DNA from: an uncultured Pelagibacteraceae bacterium
Lineage (GTDB): Bacteria; Pseudomonadota; Alphaproteobacteria; Pelagibacterales; Pelagibacteraceae
NCBI GenBank assembly: GCA_902590125.1
Contig: CACIVL010000002.1
Coordinates: 1-54,138, forward strand
DNA: 54,138 bases
Reading direction: 5' to 3'
Notes under the pieces: model-generated
The model's input: only the letters and a program-made list of their open reading frames with translations
What the model was told of the DNA's origin: nothing
The model's database searches: none
Shown: piece by piece, positions 1 to 13,010 of the stretch
Numbering within the stretch: position 1 is the stretch's first letter
Layout of the letters: the number at the start of each line of letters is the position of its first letter
Made by a program: the position numbers and the translations under genes

Positions 1-930
1 AAAAAATTAAATTTAAATAAAAAAAAATTAAAACTTGATAAAAGCCAAGCTGTAGCATCTATAGGCCAGATAGAATTGATGAATTTATTTCAAAATGTAT
101 TTAAGAAATTAAAAATAAAAATATCTCAAATTCTTTTAACTTTAGATGATACGGAACAAAGAAGACGATCAATAAATGCAAGAAGAACAATTGATAATTT
201 ATTAATGATGGACATTGTGCCAATTGTTAATGAAAACGATACTACAGCCACAACTGAAATAAAATACGGAGATAACGATAGATTAGCAGCAAGAGTATCA
301 CAAATAGTTGCTGCTGATTGTTTAGTTTTATTGTCTGATGTTGATGGACTTTATACGGATAATCCAAAAAAAAATAAAAAAACAAAGTTAATTAGGACTG
401 TTAAAAAAATAGATGAAAATATAAAAAGATACGCTTCTAAAGCAGAAAATATTTATGGGTCCGGAGGTATGAAAACAAAAATTGATGCAGCTAAAATTTG
501 CCAATTATCTGGCTGTCACATGGTCATCGCAAATGGAACTTACAATAATCCAATAAAAAAAATAAATAGTAATCAAAAATGCACTTGGTTTTTACCAAAA
601 ATTTCTAAACTTGATGCAAGAAAACAATGGATAATAGGATCTGTTGCTCCAAAAGGTGAAATAATTATTGATCATGGCGCAATTAAAGCAATAAGCAATG
701 GTAAAAGTTTATTACCAGCAGGAGTTAGAAAAATTAATGGAATCTTTGAAAAGGGAGATCATATTTTGGTAAAAGATCTAAATAATGTTGAATGTGCTCG
801 AGGATTGACATCATTCTCTTCAGTAGAAATTGAAAAAATAAAAGGATCACATAGCAGCAAAATAAAAAATATATTAGGATATTCTAGTCGAGAAGAAATT
901 ATACATAAAGATGATCTAGTGAAAATTTAA
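1..930 (+). CDS. proB: Glutamate 5-kinase, 5'-truncated by window edge
   Basis: Frame is open from base 1 (KKLNLNKKKLKLDKSQAVASIGQIELMN...) into the listed ORF; amino-acid kinase motifs (IVNENDTTAT, GDNDRLAARVSQIVAADCLVLLSDVDGLYT, GSGGMKTKIDAAKI) and C-terminal PUA domain. Confidence 0.93.
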   Translation, partial: KKLNLNKKKLKLDKSQAVASIGQIELMNLFQNVFKKLKIKISQILLTLDDTEQRRRSINARRTIDNLLMMDIVPIVNENDTTATTEIKYGDNDRLAARVSQIVAADCLVLLSDVDGLYTDNPKKNKKTKLIRTVKKIDENIKRYASKAENIYGSGGMKTKIDAAKICQLSGCHMVIANGTYNNPIKKINSNQKCTWFLPKISKLDARKQWIIGSVAPKGEIIIDHGAIKAISNGKSLLPAGVRKINGIFEKGDHILVKDLNNVECARGLTSFSSVEIEKIKGSHSSKIKNILGYSSREEIIHKDDLVKI

Positions 931-932
931 AA

Positions 933-2195
933 ATGACAAAAAATTTATACATGAATAAAATAGGTGAAAGAGCAAAAAACGCTTCGTTTAATTTGTCTAG
1001 CCTAAATATAAATAAAAGAAATTCTGTTTTAAAACAATTTAATCATTATCTAAAAATAAACGAACAGTTAATCTTAAATGCAAACAAAATAGACATATCT
1101 CATGCAAAATCTAAAAAAATTAAGGATAGCATGATTGATAGACTGAAATTAAGTAGTAAAAAAATTACACAAATTAGAAAATCAATAAAAAAAATCATAA
1201 AATTTAAAGATCCTGTAGGGAAAACTTTATCTTTATGGAAAAGACCAAATGGTTTAACTATAAAAAAAATATCAATACCAATTGGTATAATTGGTGTAAT
1301 TTATGAAAGTAGACCAAATGTTACATCTGATGTTTCTGCTTTATGTTTTAAAAGTGGAAATGTAGTAATTTTACGTGGAGGTTCAGAAGCATTTCATTCC
1401 AATAAAATTTTAGCTAAACTTTTTAAAAAAGCTCTTAAAAAGAAAAAATGTGATGAAAATTGTGTTCAGTTTATTGAAAGTAAAGACAGAAGTCATGTTG
1501 ATTATCTTCTATCAGGAATGAAAAATTATATAGATTTAATTATTCCAAGAGGTGGCAAAGGATTAGTTAAAAAAGTATTAAAAAAGTCTGCAGTTTCAAT
1601 AATTGGACATTATGAAGGTTTATGTCATGTCTTTGTAGATAGACATGCAGACTTAAATACAGCAATTAGAGTTGTAATAAATTCAAAAATGAGAAATGTT
1701 AGTATTTGTGGAGCCGCTGAAACCTTACTTATAGATAAAACGTGTCTAAGAACTCACTGCAAACCAATATTAGATCAACTGAGCAAACTAGGATGCAAAA
1801 TTAAGGTAGATAAAACATTAAAAAAATTTATTTCTGGAAATATGAAAATTGCAAAAGAAAAAGACTGGGAAACAGAATATCTTTCTCCCATAATTTCTGT
1901 AAAAAGTGTAAATGGAGTAAATGAAGCAATTAATCATATAAATAAATACGGCTCTTCTCATACAGACTCAATAGTTACAAAAAATAGAAAAAATGCTGAA
2001 AAATTTCTTTTAAAAATTAAAAGTTCTATAGCTGTTCATAATGCATCAACGCAATTTGCTGATGGTGGAGAATTTGGTTTTGGTGCAGAAGTAGGTATAT
2101 CAACAGGTAAACTTCATCCACGTGGTCCAATTGGTCTTGATCAACTAACTACGTATAAATATATTTTAAAAGGAAATGGACAAATAAGGAAATAA
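933..2195 (+). CDS. proA: Gamma-glutamyl phosphate reductase
   Basis: IGVIYESRPNVTSDVSALCFKSGNVVILRGGSEA, FGFGAEVGISTGKLHPRGPIGLDQLTTYKY; directly follows proB. Confidence 0.96.
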   Translation: MTKNLYMNKIGERAKNASFNLSSLNINKRNSVLKQFNHYLKINEQLILNANKIDISHAKSKKIKDSMIDRLKLSSKKITQIRKSIKKIIKFKDPVGKTLSLWKRPNGLTIKKISIPIGIIGVIYESRPNVTSDVSALCFKSGNVVILRGGSEAFHSNKILAKLFKKALKKKKCDENCVQFIESKDRSHVDYLLSGMKNYIDLIIPRGGKGLVKKVLKKSAVSIIGHYEGLCHVFVDRHADLNTAIRVVINSKMRNVSICGAAETLLIDKTCLRTHCKPILDQLSKLGCKIKVDKTLKKFISGNMKIAKEKDWETEYLSPIISVKSVNGVNEAINHINKYGSSHTDSIVTKNRKNAEKFLLKIKSSIAVHNASTQFADGGEFGFGAEVGISTGKLHPRGPIGLDQLTTYKYILKGNGQIRK

Positions 2196-2199
2196 TTTT

Positions 2200-2736
2200 T
2201 TGCAAAAACTATTTAAAAAAAATCATAAAAAAATTGGTATATTAGGAGGAACTTTTGATCCAGCACATAAAGGTCATTTAGAAATTTCAAAACAAGCAAA
2301 AAAAAAATTTAATCTTAACTATGTTATCTGGGCAATAACAAAAAAAAATCCATTTAAAAAAAAAAGTAAAACAAAATTAGTAGCTCGAATCAAGTTTGCA
2401 AAAAAAATAGCTAGTTTAAACAAATTTATAAAAATTCGGTTTTATGAAAGTAAAATTAAATCCAATAAAACAGTTAATTTAATAAGTTATATAAAAAGAA
2501 AAAACAGTATGTCTGATCTCTATTTTATAATGGGAGCTGATAATCTTATTAACTTTCATCGATGGCATAAATGGAATTTAATTTCACAAAAATGCAATAT
2601 TCTTGTTTTCGATAGACAGGGCTATAAAACAAAATCTTTAAAATCAATTACATTTAAACGGTTAAGCCAAAAAAACTTAAAATTTATTAAATTTAAAAAA
2701 GTTAATATTTCATCTTCTCAATTAAGAAAAATTTGA
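2200..2736 (+). CDS. nadD: Nicotinate-nucleotide adenylyltransferase (TTG start likely)
   Basis: GILGGTFDPAHKGHLEIS nucleotidyltransferase motif, FIMGADNLINFHRWHKW, ISSSQLRK; proA-nadD-rsfS context. Confidence 0.92.
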   Translation: MQKLFKKNHKKIGILGGTFDPAHKGHLEISKQAKKKFNLNYVIWAITKKNPFKKKSKTKLVARIKFAKKIASLNKFIKIRFYESKIKSNKTVNLISYIKRKNSMSDLYFIMGADNLINFHRWHKWNLISQKCNILVFDRQGYKTKSLKSITFKRLSQKNLKFIKFKKVNISSSQLRKI

Positions 2737-2753
2737 TAAGATTTTGATAATTA

Positions 2754-3104
2754 ATGGACAAAATTTCTAATCTAAAAAAAATAATCTTAAATACTTTGGA
2801 TTCAAATAAGGCATTAGACATAGTAAGTATTGATCTTGCTAATAAAAGTTCCATTGCTGATCACATGATAATTGCTAGTGGCACTTCATCAAGACATATT
2901 CAAGCTTTATCAGAACAAGTATTAGAAAAATTTAAAAGTAGTGGAATAAAAAATTGCAAAATAGAAGGTAAAGAAAGCAAAGATTGGAAACTAATTGATG
3001 GTATAGATGTAATTGTTCATATATTTAATCCTGAAAAAAGAAAGTTCTATGAATTAGAAAAAATGTGGTCTGAACTTATTCCAAAAGAAAAAATATTAAT
3101 ATGA
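2754..3104 (+). CDS. rsfS: Ribosomal silencing factor RsfS
   Basis: SSIADHMIIASGTSSRHIQALSE, EGKESKDWKLIDGIDVIVHIF; DUF143 family signature. Confidence 0.94.
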   Translation: MDKISNLKKIILNTLDSNKALDIVSIDLANKSSIADHMIIASGTSSRHIQALSEQVLEKFKSSGIKNCKIEGKESKDWKLIDGIDVIVHIFNPEKRKFYELEKMWSELIPKEKILI

Positions 3105-4243
3105 TTAAATTTAAAAAAATTTTACTAGCACTTTTTTTTTCACTTTTATTCTTAAATAAAAGTTTTTCAAATAACGAAGATGATGTTTACCAAAAGATTG
3201 ATTTATTTGGTGAAGTCTTAGATAAAATTAATAAAGAATATGTTGATGAAGTTAATCAAAGTGAAACGATTGATGCTGCTATAAATGGTGTATTGCAATC
3301 TTTAGACCCTTACTCTTCTTATATGTCACCAAAAGTGTTTGATGAAATGCAAACAGAAACAAGTGGAAAATTCGGTGGATTGGGTATTGAAGTGGGAATG
3401 GAAGCTGGTGTTGTTAAAGTTATTTCACCAATTGATGATTCACCTGCATCTAGAGTTGGTATAAAAGCTGGAGATTACATAGTTAAAATTAATGAAATAC
3501 AAGTGCAAGGTAAGACTTTAAATGAAGCTGTAGATCTAATGAGAGGGCCAGTTGGTACAGATATTGAAATTACAGTTAGAAGATTAGGTGAAAAAAAAGC
3601 AAAAATTTTTAAAATAACTAGAGAAATTATAAACATTGAATCAGTTAAATCAAAAATAATAGATAATAAAATTGGTTATTTAAGATTGTCTGCATTTAAT
3701 GAAAATAGTAGCAACCAAGTAAAAAATAAAATTAAAAAAATTAAAAAAGATAAAAAAATAAAAGGTTATATTTTAGATTTAAGAAATAACCCCGGAGGTT
3801 TGTTATCACAAGCAATTAGAATTACAGATTTTTTTTTAGATTATGGTGAAATTGTATCAACAAAAAGTAGAAAGGGCTCTGAAAATAGAAAATGGTTTTC
3901 TGAAAAAGGTGATCTTATAGATGGTAAAGCTTTAATAGTATTAATTAATTATGGATCCGCATCTGCATCTGAAATTGTAGCTGGAGCTTTAAAAGATCAC
4001 AAAAGAGCCATTCTTGTTGGAGAAAACACTTATGGAAAAGGTTCTGTACAATCAATAATTCCTTTAAAAAATAAAGGTGCAATAAGGTTAACAATTTCAA
4101 AGTACTATTTACCCTCAGGTAAATCCATATCAGAAGTAGGTATTGCTCCTGACATTGAAGTCGAAGAAAATTCAGATGCTTTTGTAATTAATACTGATAC
4201 TGATAATCAATTAAATTTTGCACTTAAACTTCTTAACGGATAA
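3101..4243 (+). CDS. ctpA: Carboxy-terminal processing protease (S41, PDZ)
   Basis: PDZ domain (GGLGIEVGMEAGVVKVISPIDDSPASRVGIKAGD), catalytic region NYGSASASEIVAGALKDHKRAILVGENTYGKGSVQ; N-terminal signal peptide; ATGA overlap with rsfS. Confidence 0.93.
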   Translation: MIKFKKILLALFFSLLFLNKSFSNNEDDVYQKIDLFGEVLDKINKEYVDEVNQSETIDAAINGVLQSLDPYSSYMSPKVFDEMQTETSGKFGGLGIEVGMEAGVVKVISPIDDSPASRVGIKAGDYIVKINEIQVQGKTLNEAVDLMRGPVGTDIEITVRRLGEKKAKIFKITREIINIESVKSKIIDNKIGYLRLSAFNENSSNQVKNKIKKIKKDKKIKGYILDLRNNPGGLLSQAIRITDFFLDYGEIVSTKSRKGSENRKWFSEKGDLIDGKALIVLINYGSASASEIVAGALKDHKRAILVGENTYGKGSVQSIIPLKNKGAIRLTISKYYLPSGKSISEVGIAPDIEVEENSDAFVINTDTDNQLNFALKLLNG

Positions 4244-4245
4244 TT

Positions 4246-4722
4246 ATGAAAGAAGAATATAGAAAACTACCACTAAGAAGTGGTGTTGGAATTATCGTAT
4301 TGAATAATGAGAACAAAGTATTTGTTGCAAAAAGAATAGATAATCCAAAAAATTTTTGGCAAATGCCACAAGGTGGTATTAATAAAAACGAAGATTTTTA
4401 TTCGGCAGCATTAAGAGAACTAAAAGAAGAAACTAGCATAGTTAGTGTAAAACTAATTAAAGAAATTGAAAGTAATTTTACATATATTTTGCCTGACCAT
4501 TTAATAGGAATTATTTGGAAAGGTAAGTTTAAAGGTCAAAAACAAAAATGGTTTGTTATGCGATTTATTGGAAATGAAACTGAAATTAATATAAAAACTA
4601 ATAAACCAGAATTTTTAGATTGGAAATGGATAGATTTAGAAGATCTAACTAAAATAGCTGTAAACTTTAAACTTGAAGTTTACAAACAAATCAAGTTTGA
4701 GCTAAAAAAAATATTGTACTAA
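4246..4722 (+). CDS. rppH: RNA pyrophosphohydrolase (Nudix)
   Basis: Nudix box GGINKNEDFYSAALRELKEETS; YRSGVGIIVLN-type start and FWQMPQGGI. Confidence 0.9.
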   Translation: MKEEYRKLPLRSGVGIIVLNNENKVFVAKRIDNPKNFWQMPQGGINKNEDFYSAALRELKEETSIVSVKLIKEIESNFTYILPDHLIGIIWKGKFKGQKQKWFVMRFIGNETEINIKTNKPEFLDWKWIDLEDLTKIAVNFKLEVYKQIKFELKKILY

Positions 4723-5119
4723 TTCAAAGTTAAAGATCTTAAAACTTCTATTTTTTGATCAGCTAAATATTTAGCTTGGTCTGAAATATTATTATTTTGT
4801 GAATCTTTTTCCGCTTCAGATAAAATGTCTTTTATCTTATTTCTATCCATTTTTTTGATATCAAAAATATTGCTTGTTAATATTGATAGACAATTATTTT
4901 TAAATTCTATTATTCCATCTTCAACATAATACGTTTCTTCAACAAAAGCTTTATCTATAACTCTTAATAAACCTGGTTTTAAAAATGAAATTATAGGTAT
5001 ATGGTCTTTTAAAATTCCCATATCTCCTTCATAAGCGGGAACAACTACCTCTGATACATCTTCTTTTAATAAAAATGATTTTTCAGGATTAATTATTTCA
5101 ACTTTAAATACGTTACTCA

Positions 5120-5120
<1 letters not shown>
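4719..5120 (-). CDS. atpC: F1F0 ATP synthase epsilon subunit
   Basis: VPAYEGDMGILKDHIPIISFLKPG; last gene of atpHAGDC. Confidence 0.94.
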
Positions 5121-7421
<2,301 letters not shown>

Positions 7422-7425
7422 ATAT

Positions 7426-8961
7426 TTAAGATTTAAAGTTTTTTTTTAATTCTTCTATTAATTTAATAAGAGCTTTTTCAGTTTCCTCTTCTAACTTTCC
7501 AGATTTATTAATTGAATCAAAAATTTCTGGATTCTCAGAGTTACACTTAGACAAAATTTTGTTCTCAAATTCACTTATATCTTTTAAATCAATATCGTCT
7601 AAGTAACCCTTAACACCGCAAAATACGGTTATGACTTGTTGAGCTACTGACATTGGTGAATATTGTTTTTGTTTAAGTAATTCAGTTAATTTTGAGCCTC
7701 TATTTAGTAACCTCTGAGTAGACGCATCCAAATCTGAACCAAATTGAGCAAAAGCTGCCATTTCTCTATATTGCGCAAGCTCTAATTTAATTGATCCTGC
7801 AACTTTTTTCATAGCCTTGGTTTGTGCTGCAGATCCAACTCTTGAAACAGATAATCCAACGTTTACAGCTGGTCTGATACCTTGATTGAATAGTTCTGTT
7901 TCTAAAAATATTTGACCATCCGTAATAGAAATAACATTTGTTGGAATATAAGCTGACACATCTCCTGCCTGTGTTTCTATAATTGGTAATGCTGTTAAAG
8001 ATCCACCACCACTTTTTTCATTCAATTTTGCTGCTCTTTCTAATAATCTACTATGTAGGTAAAATACATCTCCTGGATAGGCTTCTCTTCCTGGAGGTCT
8101 TCTTAATAAAAGAGACATTTGTCTATAGGCTACTGCTTGTTTGGACAAATCATCATAAATAATTAAAGCATGCATTCCATTATCTCTAAAATATTCTCCC
8201 ATGGTACATCCAGTGTATGGAGCAAGAAATTGAAGTGGTGCGGGGTCAGATGCCGTTGCTGAAACAATGGTTGTATATTCCATAGCTCCTGCATCTTGTA
8301 AAGTTTTGACTATTTGAGCCACAGTTGATCTTTTTTGGCCAACTGCAACATATATACAATACAATTTTTGTTTCTCATCTCCAGATTGGTTAATCTCTTT
8401 CTGATTAATAATTGTATCAATTGCAACAGCAGTTTTTCCTGTTTGTCTATCTCCAATGATTAGTTCACGCTGGCCTCGTCCAACTGGAATTAAACTATCA
8501 ATTGCTTTTAATCCAGTTTGCATTGGTTCTGAAACAGATTGTCGTGGTATAATACCAGGTGCTTTAACTTCAACTCTATTTCTTTTTAAACCTTTGTCTA
8601 ATGGACCTTTTCCATCTATTGGATTTCCTAAAGCATCAACTACTCTACCTAATAATTCTTTTCCAGTAGGTACATCAACAATTGAACCAGTTCTTTTAAC
8701 GGTATCTCCCTCTTTAATATTTTTGTCATCTCCAAAAATTACAACACCAACATTGTCACTTTCTAAATTTAAAGCCATTCCTTTAGAGCCATCTGCAAAT
8801 TCTACCATTTCTCCTGCCTGAACATTATCTAATCCATATATTCTAGCAATCCCATCACCTACTGATAAAACTTGTCCAACTTCAGTTACTTCAGCTTTGT
8901 CTCCAAATTTTTTTATTTGTTCTTTTAATATTTTTGTAACTTCTGAAGGATTTATTTCCAT
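7426..8961 (-). CDS. atpA: F1F0 ATP synthase alpha subunit
   Basis: [42 protein letters not shown]. Confidence 0.99.
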   Translation of the reverse strand: MEINPSEVTKILKEQIKKFGDKAEVTEVGQVLSVGDGIARIYGLDNVQAGEMVEFADGSKGMALNLESDNVGVVIFGDDKNIKEGDTVKRTGSIVDVPTGKELLGRVVDALGNPIDGKGPLDKGLKRNRVEVKAPGIIPRQSVSEPMQTGLKAIDSLIPVGRGQRELIIGDRQTGKTAVAIDTIINQKEINQSGDEKQKLYCIYVAVGQKRSTVAQIVKTLQDAGAMEYTTIVSATASDPAPLQFLAPYTGCTMGEYFRDNGMHALIIYDDLSKQAVAYRQMSLLLRRPPGREAYPGDVFYLHSRLLERAAKLNEKSGGGSLTALPIIETQAGDVSAYIPTNVISITDGQIFLETELFNQGIRPAVNVGLSVSRVGSAAQTKAMKKVAGSIKLELAQYREMAAFAQFGSDLDASTQRLLNRGSKLTELLKQKQYSPMSVAQQVITVFCGVKGYLDDIDLKDISEFENKILSKCNSENPEIFDSINKSGKLEEETEKALIKLIEELKKNFKS

Positions 8962-9519
8962 TTATGCCTCTAACATTTTATTAGTTATTTTTTGTAATTT
9001 ATTTTTAATTGAAGTATCGGCCATTGTACTTCCTACTTGCACAACAAGTCCTCCTATTAAGCTTGAGTCATGCTTATAGTTCAATTTTATTTTTGAACTA
9101 AAGCTTTTAGTTAATTCTTCTTTAATGCTATTAATTTCTTTTTCTGTAAGCTCTTTTGCTGCACGTAACTCTGCTCTTATTTCACCTCTTTTTTTTGAGC
9201 AAGTTTCAATAAAATCATTTAGTATTTTTTCAACATAAAATAATCTTCTTTTAAAAATTAAAAAACTCAAAAATTTAGTTAATAAGTTATTTAATTTAAA
9301 TTTTTCGGAAATTTTTATTATTACATTAAACTGATCTTCTTTTTTATTAGTTGGATCCTTTATAAGTGAATTGAAATCTTCGCTATTAGATATTAATTGA
9401 ATAATTGACAGAGAATTTTTTTCTATTTCATTTATAACATTGCTTTCCTCTGCCAACTCGTAAAGTGCTAAAGAGTACCTGGAAACTGATGTGTCTGAAA
9501 AACCTTTACTTTTACTCAA
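8962..9519 (-). CDS. atpH: F1F0 ATP synthase delta subunit
   Basis: RYSLALYELA start, SSLIGGLVVQVGSTMADTSIKNKLQKI end; immediately upstream of atpA. Confidence 0.94.
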   Translation of the reverse strand: MSKSKGFSDTSVSRYSLALYELAEESNVINEIEKNSLSIIQLISNSEDFNSLIKDPTNKKEDQFNVIIKISEKFKLNNLLTKFLSFLIFKRRLFYVEKILNDFIETCSKKRGEIRAELRAAKELTEKEINSIKEELTKSFSSKIKLNYKHDSSLIGGLVVQVGSTMADTSIKNKLQKITNKMLEA

Positions 9520-9628
9520 TTTATATCCCTCATTAATAATTGAAGATTTATTAAAATTTGAATTTAATTAACATATGAGTGTAATGTCTTCAAGTGAGAC
9601 ATAATGTAAAAAGCCTTTTTTTATGGGA

Positions 9629-11587
9629 TTAATTGAAGTTAATTGGATCAACATCAACTGTTAGTTTTATTCCATTTGGAAATTTATATTTTGAAATAAT
9701 TTTAGCTAATGAGTTTTGAACTTTAAGAGATTTTTTACCTCTTATAAGCAATCTTACTCTAAAATTTTTTTTTATTCTAAAAATTGGTGCACTTACTGGA
9801 CCTAGAACTTTTCCTTTAACTGAGTTTTGGATAAAATTTTTAAATTTAATAGCTTCTTGTTCAAGAAAATTTTCTTTTCTCCCAGTAATTATTAACGCAA
9901 TAAATCTTTGAAACGGAGGTAAATTATTTGATTCTCTTATTTCTAATTCTTTGTTTAAAAAAATATCTGGATTTTTATCTGTAATATCAGAAATCATTTT
10001 AGTATTTACATTATATGTTTGAAAATAAACTGTTGCAGGCTTTCCAGTTCTGCCTGCTCTTCCTGAAAGCTGATGGTATAATTGTAAATTTTTTTCAGCA
10101 CCTCTTAAATCGTGACCTTGAGAGGATAAATCAATATCAATAACAACGATGCAATTTAAATTAGGAAAATGAAATCCTTTAGAAATAAGTTGAGTCCCAA
10201 TTAAAATTTGAATTTCATTATTTGTAATTCTTTCTAGTATTTCTGAGGAATTTTTTTTATTCATTGTGTCGCTTGAAAAAATTATAGATTTCTTTGTTGG
10301 AAATTTTTTTTTTACTTCTTCAGATATTCTTTCTACTCCAGGTCCACTAAATATAAAATCACATTTACTTTGTTTGTTACAAATTCTATTCAGTTTAGTT
10401 TTGTAACCGCAATAATGACATAATAAATTTTGTTTATATTTGTGATACACCAAATTTATAGAACAATTTGGACATGAAAAACTTTTCAAACATTTTTTAC
10501 ACAAAACATATGGTGAAAAACCTCTTCTATTCAAAAAAAATAAAATTTGATCTTTTCTTTCAAGATGTAAATTAATTTTTTGCATTATCTCTTTTGAAAT
10601 CCATGACTGGGATTCAAGCTTTGTATTGTTTAAATTTATAATTTCATAATTTGGAAGAGATGCATCTTGAAACCTCTTTTCTAATTTTGAAAAACTATAT
10701 TTTCCTTTTTTAATATTATAATAAGTTTCAATTGATGGTACTGCTGTAATTAAATTTATTGGAATATTTTCAAATGATGCTCTCGTGATAGCCATGTCTC
10801 TTGCATTATAAATTATTCCTTCATCTTGTTTATATGATTGATCGTGCTCTTCATCTAAAATAATTAAACCTAAATTTTTAAAAGGTAAAAACAAAGAAGA
10901 CCTAGCTCCTATTACAACTCTAATTTCTCCATTCGCTATTCCGCTCCAAATTATTTCTTTTTTTTTTTTTGAAACACCAGAATGCCAAACTGCAGGGTTA
11001 AAACCAAAAAACTCTATAAATTTTTTTTCGAATTGCCCTGTTAAACCAATTTCAGGTAACATAATCAAAACCTGAAAACCTTTTTGAATTAAATGTTTTA
11101 AAGCCTCAAAATAAACAATTGTTTTTCCAGATCCTGTGATTCCTTGTAAAACATGAACTCTGAATTTTTCATCATGCTTATTCATTTTTTTTAAACTTGC
11201 TCTTTGCTCTTTCGAAAGTTTTATTGAGTTCTTTTTTAATTGCGATTTAAATAATTCATATTTTTCTTTTGAGAACTTTTCAAAAGCATTGCTGCTTAAA
11301 AGAAGTAATTTTAATGTCATTCCTTTTGGAACCATATTATATTCTGAAAACCAATTAAGAAATTCAATGGTAGTTTTTTTTAAAGATGGAATTTTAATTT
11401 TTTCAATTACTTTTTTAATTACATATTTTTTCTTGCCATTTTTTTCAAATTGATTCCAAACAACTCCTGTAATTTTTGATTTTCCAAAAGGAACAATAAC
11501 ATAATCACCAACTTTTAAATTTAAATTGGATGATTCATATGTAAATGGATGATTAAAAATATTTGGTAAAAGAATCGGAACCTTCAT
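9629..11587 (-). CDS. priA: Primosomal protein N' (replication restart helicase)
   Basis: LQGITGSGKTIVYFEALKH Walker A, DEEHDQSYKQ, zinc cysteines (CKKC..CPNC..CHYCGYK), GAEKNLQLYHQLSGRAGRTGKPATVYFQT. Confidence 0.96.
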   Translation of the reverse strand: MKVPILLPNIFNHPFTYESSNLNLKVGDYVIVPFGKSKITGVVWNQFEKNGKKKYVIKKVIEKIKIPSLKKTTIEFLNWFSEYNMVPKGMTLKLLLLSSNAFEKFSKEKYELFKSQLKKNSIKLSKEQRASLKKMNKHDEKFRVHVLQGITGSGKTIVYFEALKHLIQKGFQVLIMLPEIGLTGQFEKKFIEFFGFNPAVWHSGVSKKKKEIIWSGIANGEIRVVIGARSSLFLPFKNLGLIILDEEHDQSYKQDEGIIYNARDMAITRASFENIPINLITAVPSIETYYNIKKGKYSFSKLEKRFQDASLPNYEIINLNNTKLESQSWISKEIMQKINLHLERKDQILFFLNRRGFSPYVLCKKCLKSFSCPNCSINLVYHKYKQNLLCHYCGYKTKLNRICNKQSKCDFIFSGPGVERISEEVKKKFPTKKSIIFSSDTMNKKNSSEILERITNNEIQILIGTQLISKGFHFPNLNCIVVIDIDLSSQGHDLRGAEKNLQLYHQLSGRAGRTGKPATVYFQTYNVNTKMISDITDKNPDIFLNKELEIRESNNLPPFQRFIALIITGRKENFLEQEAIKFKNFIQNSVKGKVLGPVSAPIFRIKKNFRVRLLIRGKKSLKVQNSLAKIISKYKFPNGIKLTVDVDPINFN

Positions 11588-11609
11588 ATGTATATAATAT
11601 GAAAATATA

Positions 11610-13010
11610 TTATGAGTGTATTGGCCTTTTATCTACTGATAATGCTGCTTCTTTTATAGCCTCTGAAAAAGTTGGATGAGCATGACAAGTTCTTGCAATA
11701 TCCTCAGCACTTGCGCCAAATTCCATAGCAATCGCTATTTCAGCAATCATTTCTCCTGCGTTAGGTCCTATAATATGTGCACCTAAAACTTTATCTGTTC
11801 TATCATCTGCAAGAATTTTTACAAATCCTTGCGATTCATTTATTGCTTTAGCTCTTGAGTTAGCCATAAATGGAAATTTTCCAATTTTATATTTTATATT
11901 ATGTTCTTTTAGTTGTTCTTCAGTTTTTCCAGCTGAAGCAACTTCGGGAAAAGTATAAATAACTCCTGGAATAATGTCATAATTCACATGGCCAGATTGA
12001 CCTGCTATTAACTCAGCTATTGCTATTCCTTCTTCCTCAGCTTTATGAGCTAGCATTGGTCCTTTTATTACATCACCTATTGCATACACGTTGTCTACAT
12101 TTGTTTGAAAATTATTATTTACTTTAATTCTTTTTTTATCATCAAGTATAACACCTATTTTTTCTAAATTTAAATTTTTGGTATTGGGTTTTCTACCTAC
12201 AGAAATTAAAACAACATTACAATCAAAATTAATTTGTTTGCCACTTTTACTTTTTGTTGAAACTGTTGCAATATCATTTTTTTTTTTAATTGAATCTACT
12301 TTTGTTTCTAAATGAAATTTTATTCCCTGTTTTTGTAAAATTTTCATAAACTCTTTTGAAATTTCTTTATCCATACCCGGAACAATATGATCCAAAAATT
12401 CAATCACATGAACTTCGGTTCCTAATCTAGACCATACTGATCCCATTTCTAATCCTATATATCCTCCTCCTACCACAACCATTTTCTTTGGGACGGCATC
12501 TAACGACAAAGCTCCAGTTGAAGAAATAATTAATTTTTCATCAAATTTAATTCCTGGTAAAGAAGCTGGTTCTGATCCTGTGCTAATTATTGTTTTATCT
12601 GTTTCTATAACTATTTCTTTATTTTTATCATCTATTATTGAAATTTGATTATGTGATTTAAAACTTCCTATACCCTTGTAATAAGTAACTTTATTTTTTT
12701 TAAATAAAAATTCTATTCCTTTAGTTAAAATATTTACTGATTCAGCTTTGTTTTTCATCATTTTTTTAAGATTTAGCTTAATGCTACCAATTTCTATTCC
12801 TAAATTTGAAAAATGTTTAGCCCTAAAATAATTTTCTGAAAGGTTTAATAAACTTTTTGAAGGTATACATCCAACGTTTAAACACGTTCCTCCTAAAGTT
12901 CCTCTAGATTCTATGCATGCAGTTTTAATACCAAGTTGAGAAAGTCTAATTGCACAAACATACCCGCCAGGTCCTCCACCTATAACAACTGCTTGAAATT
13001 TTTTTGACAT
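11610..13010 (-). CDS. lpdA: Dihydrolipoamide dehydrogenase (E3)
   Basis: GGGPGGYVCAIRLSQLG, GGTCLNVGCIPSKSLL redox motif, AHPTFSEAIKEAAL. Confidence 0.97.
   Translation of the reverse strand: MSKKFQAVVIGGGPGGYVCAIRLSQLGIKTACIESRGTLGGTCLNVGCIPSKSLLNLSENYFRAKHFSNLGIEIGSIKLNLKKMMKNKAESVNILTKGIEFLFKKNKVTYYKGIGSFKSHNQISIIDDKNKEIVIETDKTIISTGSEPASLPGIKFDEKLIISSTGALSLDAVPKKMVVVGGGYIGLEMGSVWSRLGTEVHVIEFLDHIVPGMDKEISKEFMKILQKQGIKFHLETKVDSIKKKNDIATVSTKSKSGKQINFDCNVVLISVGRKPNTKNLNLEKIGVILDDKKRIKVNNNFQTNVDNVYAIGDVIKGPMLAHKAEEEGIAIAELIAGQSGHVNYDIIPGVIYTFPEVASAGKTEEQLKEHNIKYKIGKFPFMANSRAKAINESQGFVKILADDRTDKVLGAHIIGPNAGEMIAEIAIAMEFGASAEDIARTCHAHPTFSEAIKEAALSVDKRPIHS

Noticed and set aside
8456-8821. 121-aa + strand ORF inside atpA
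   Set aside because: Antisense to a conserved gene; low-complexity translation typical of reverse-frame artefacts.
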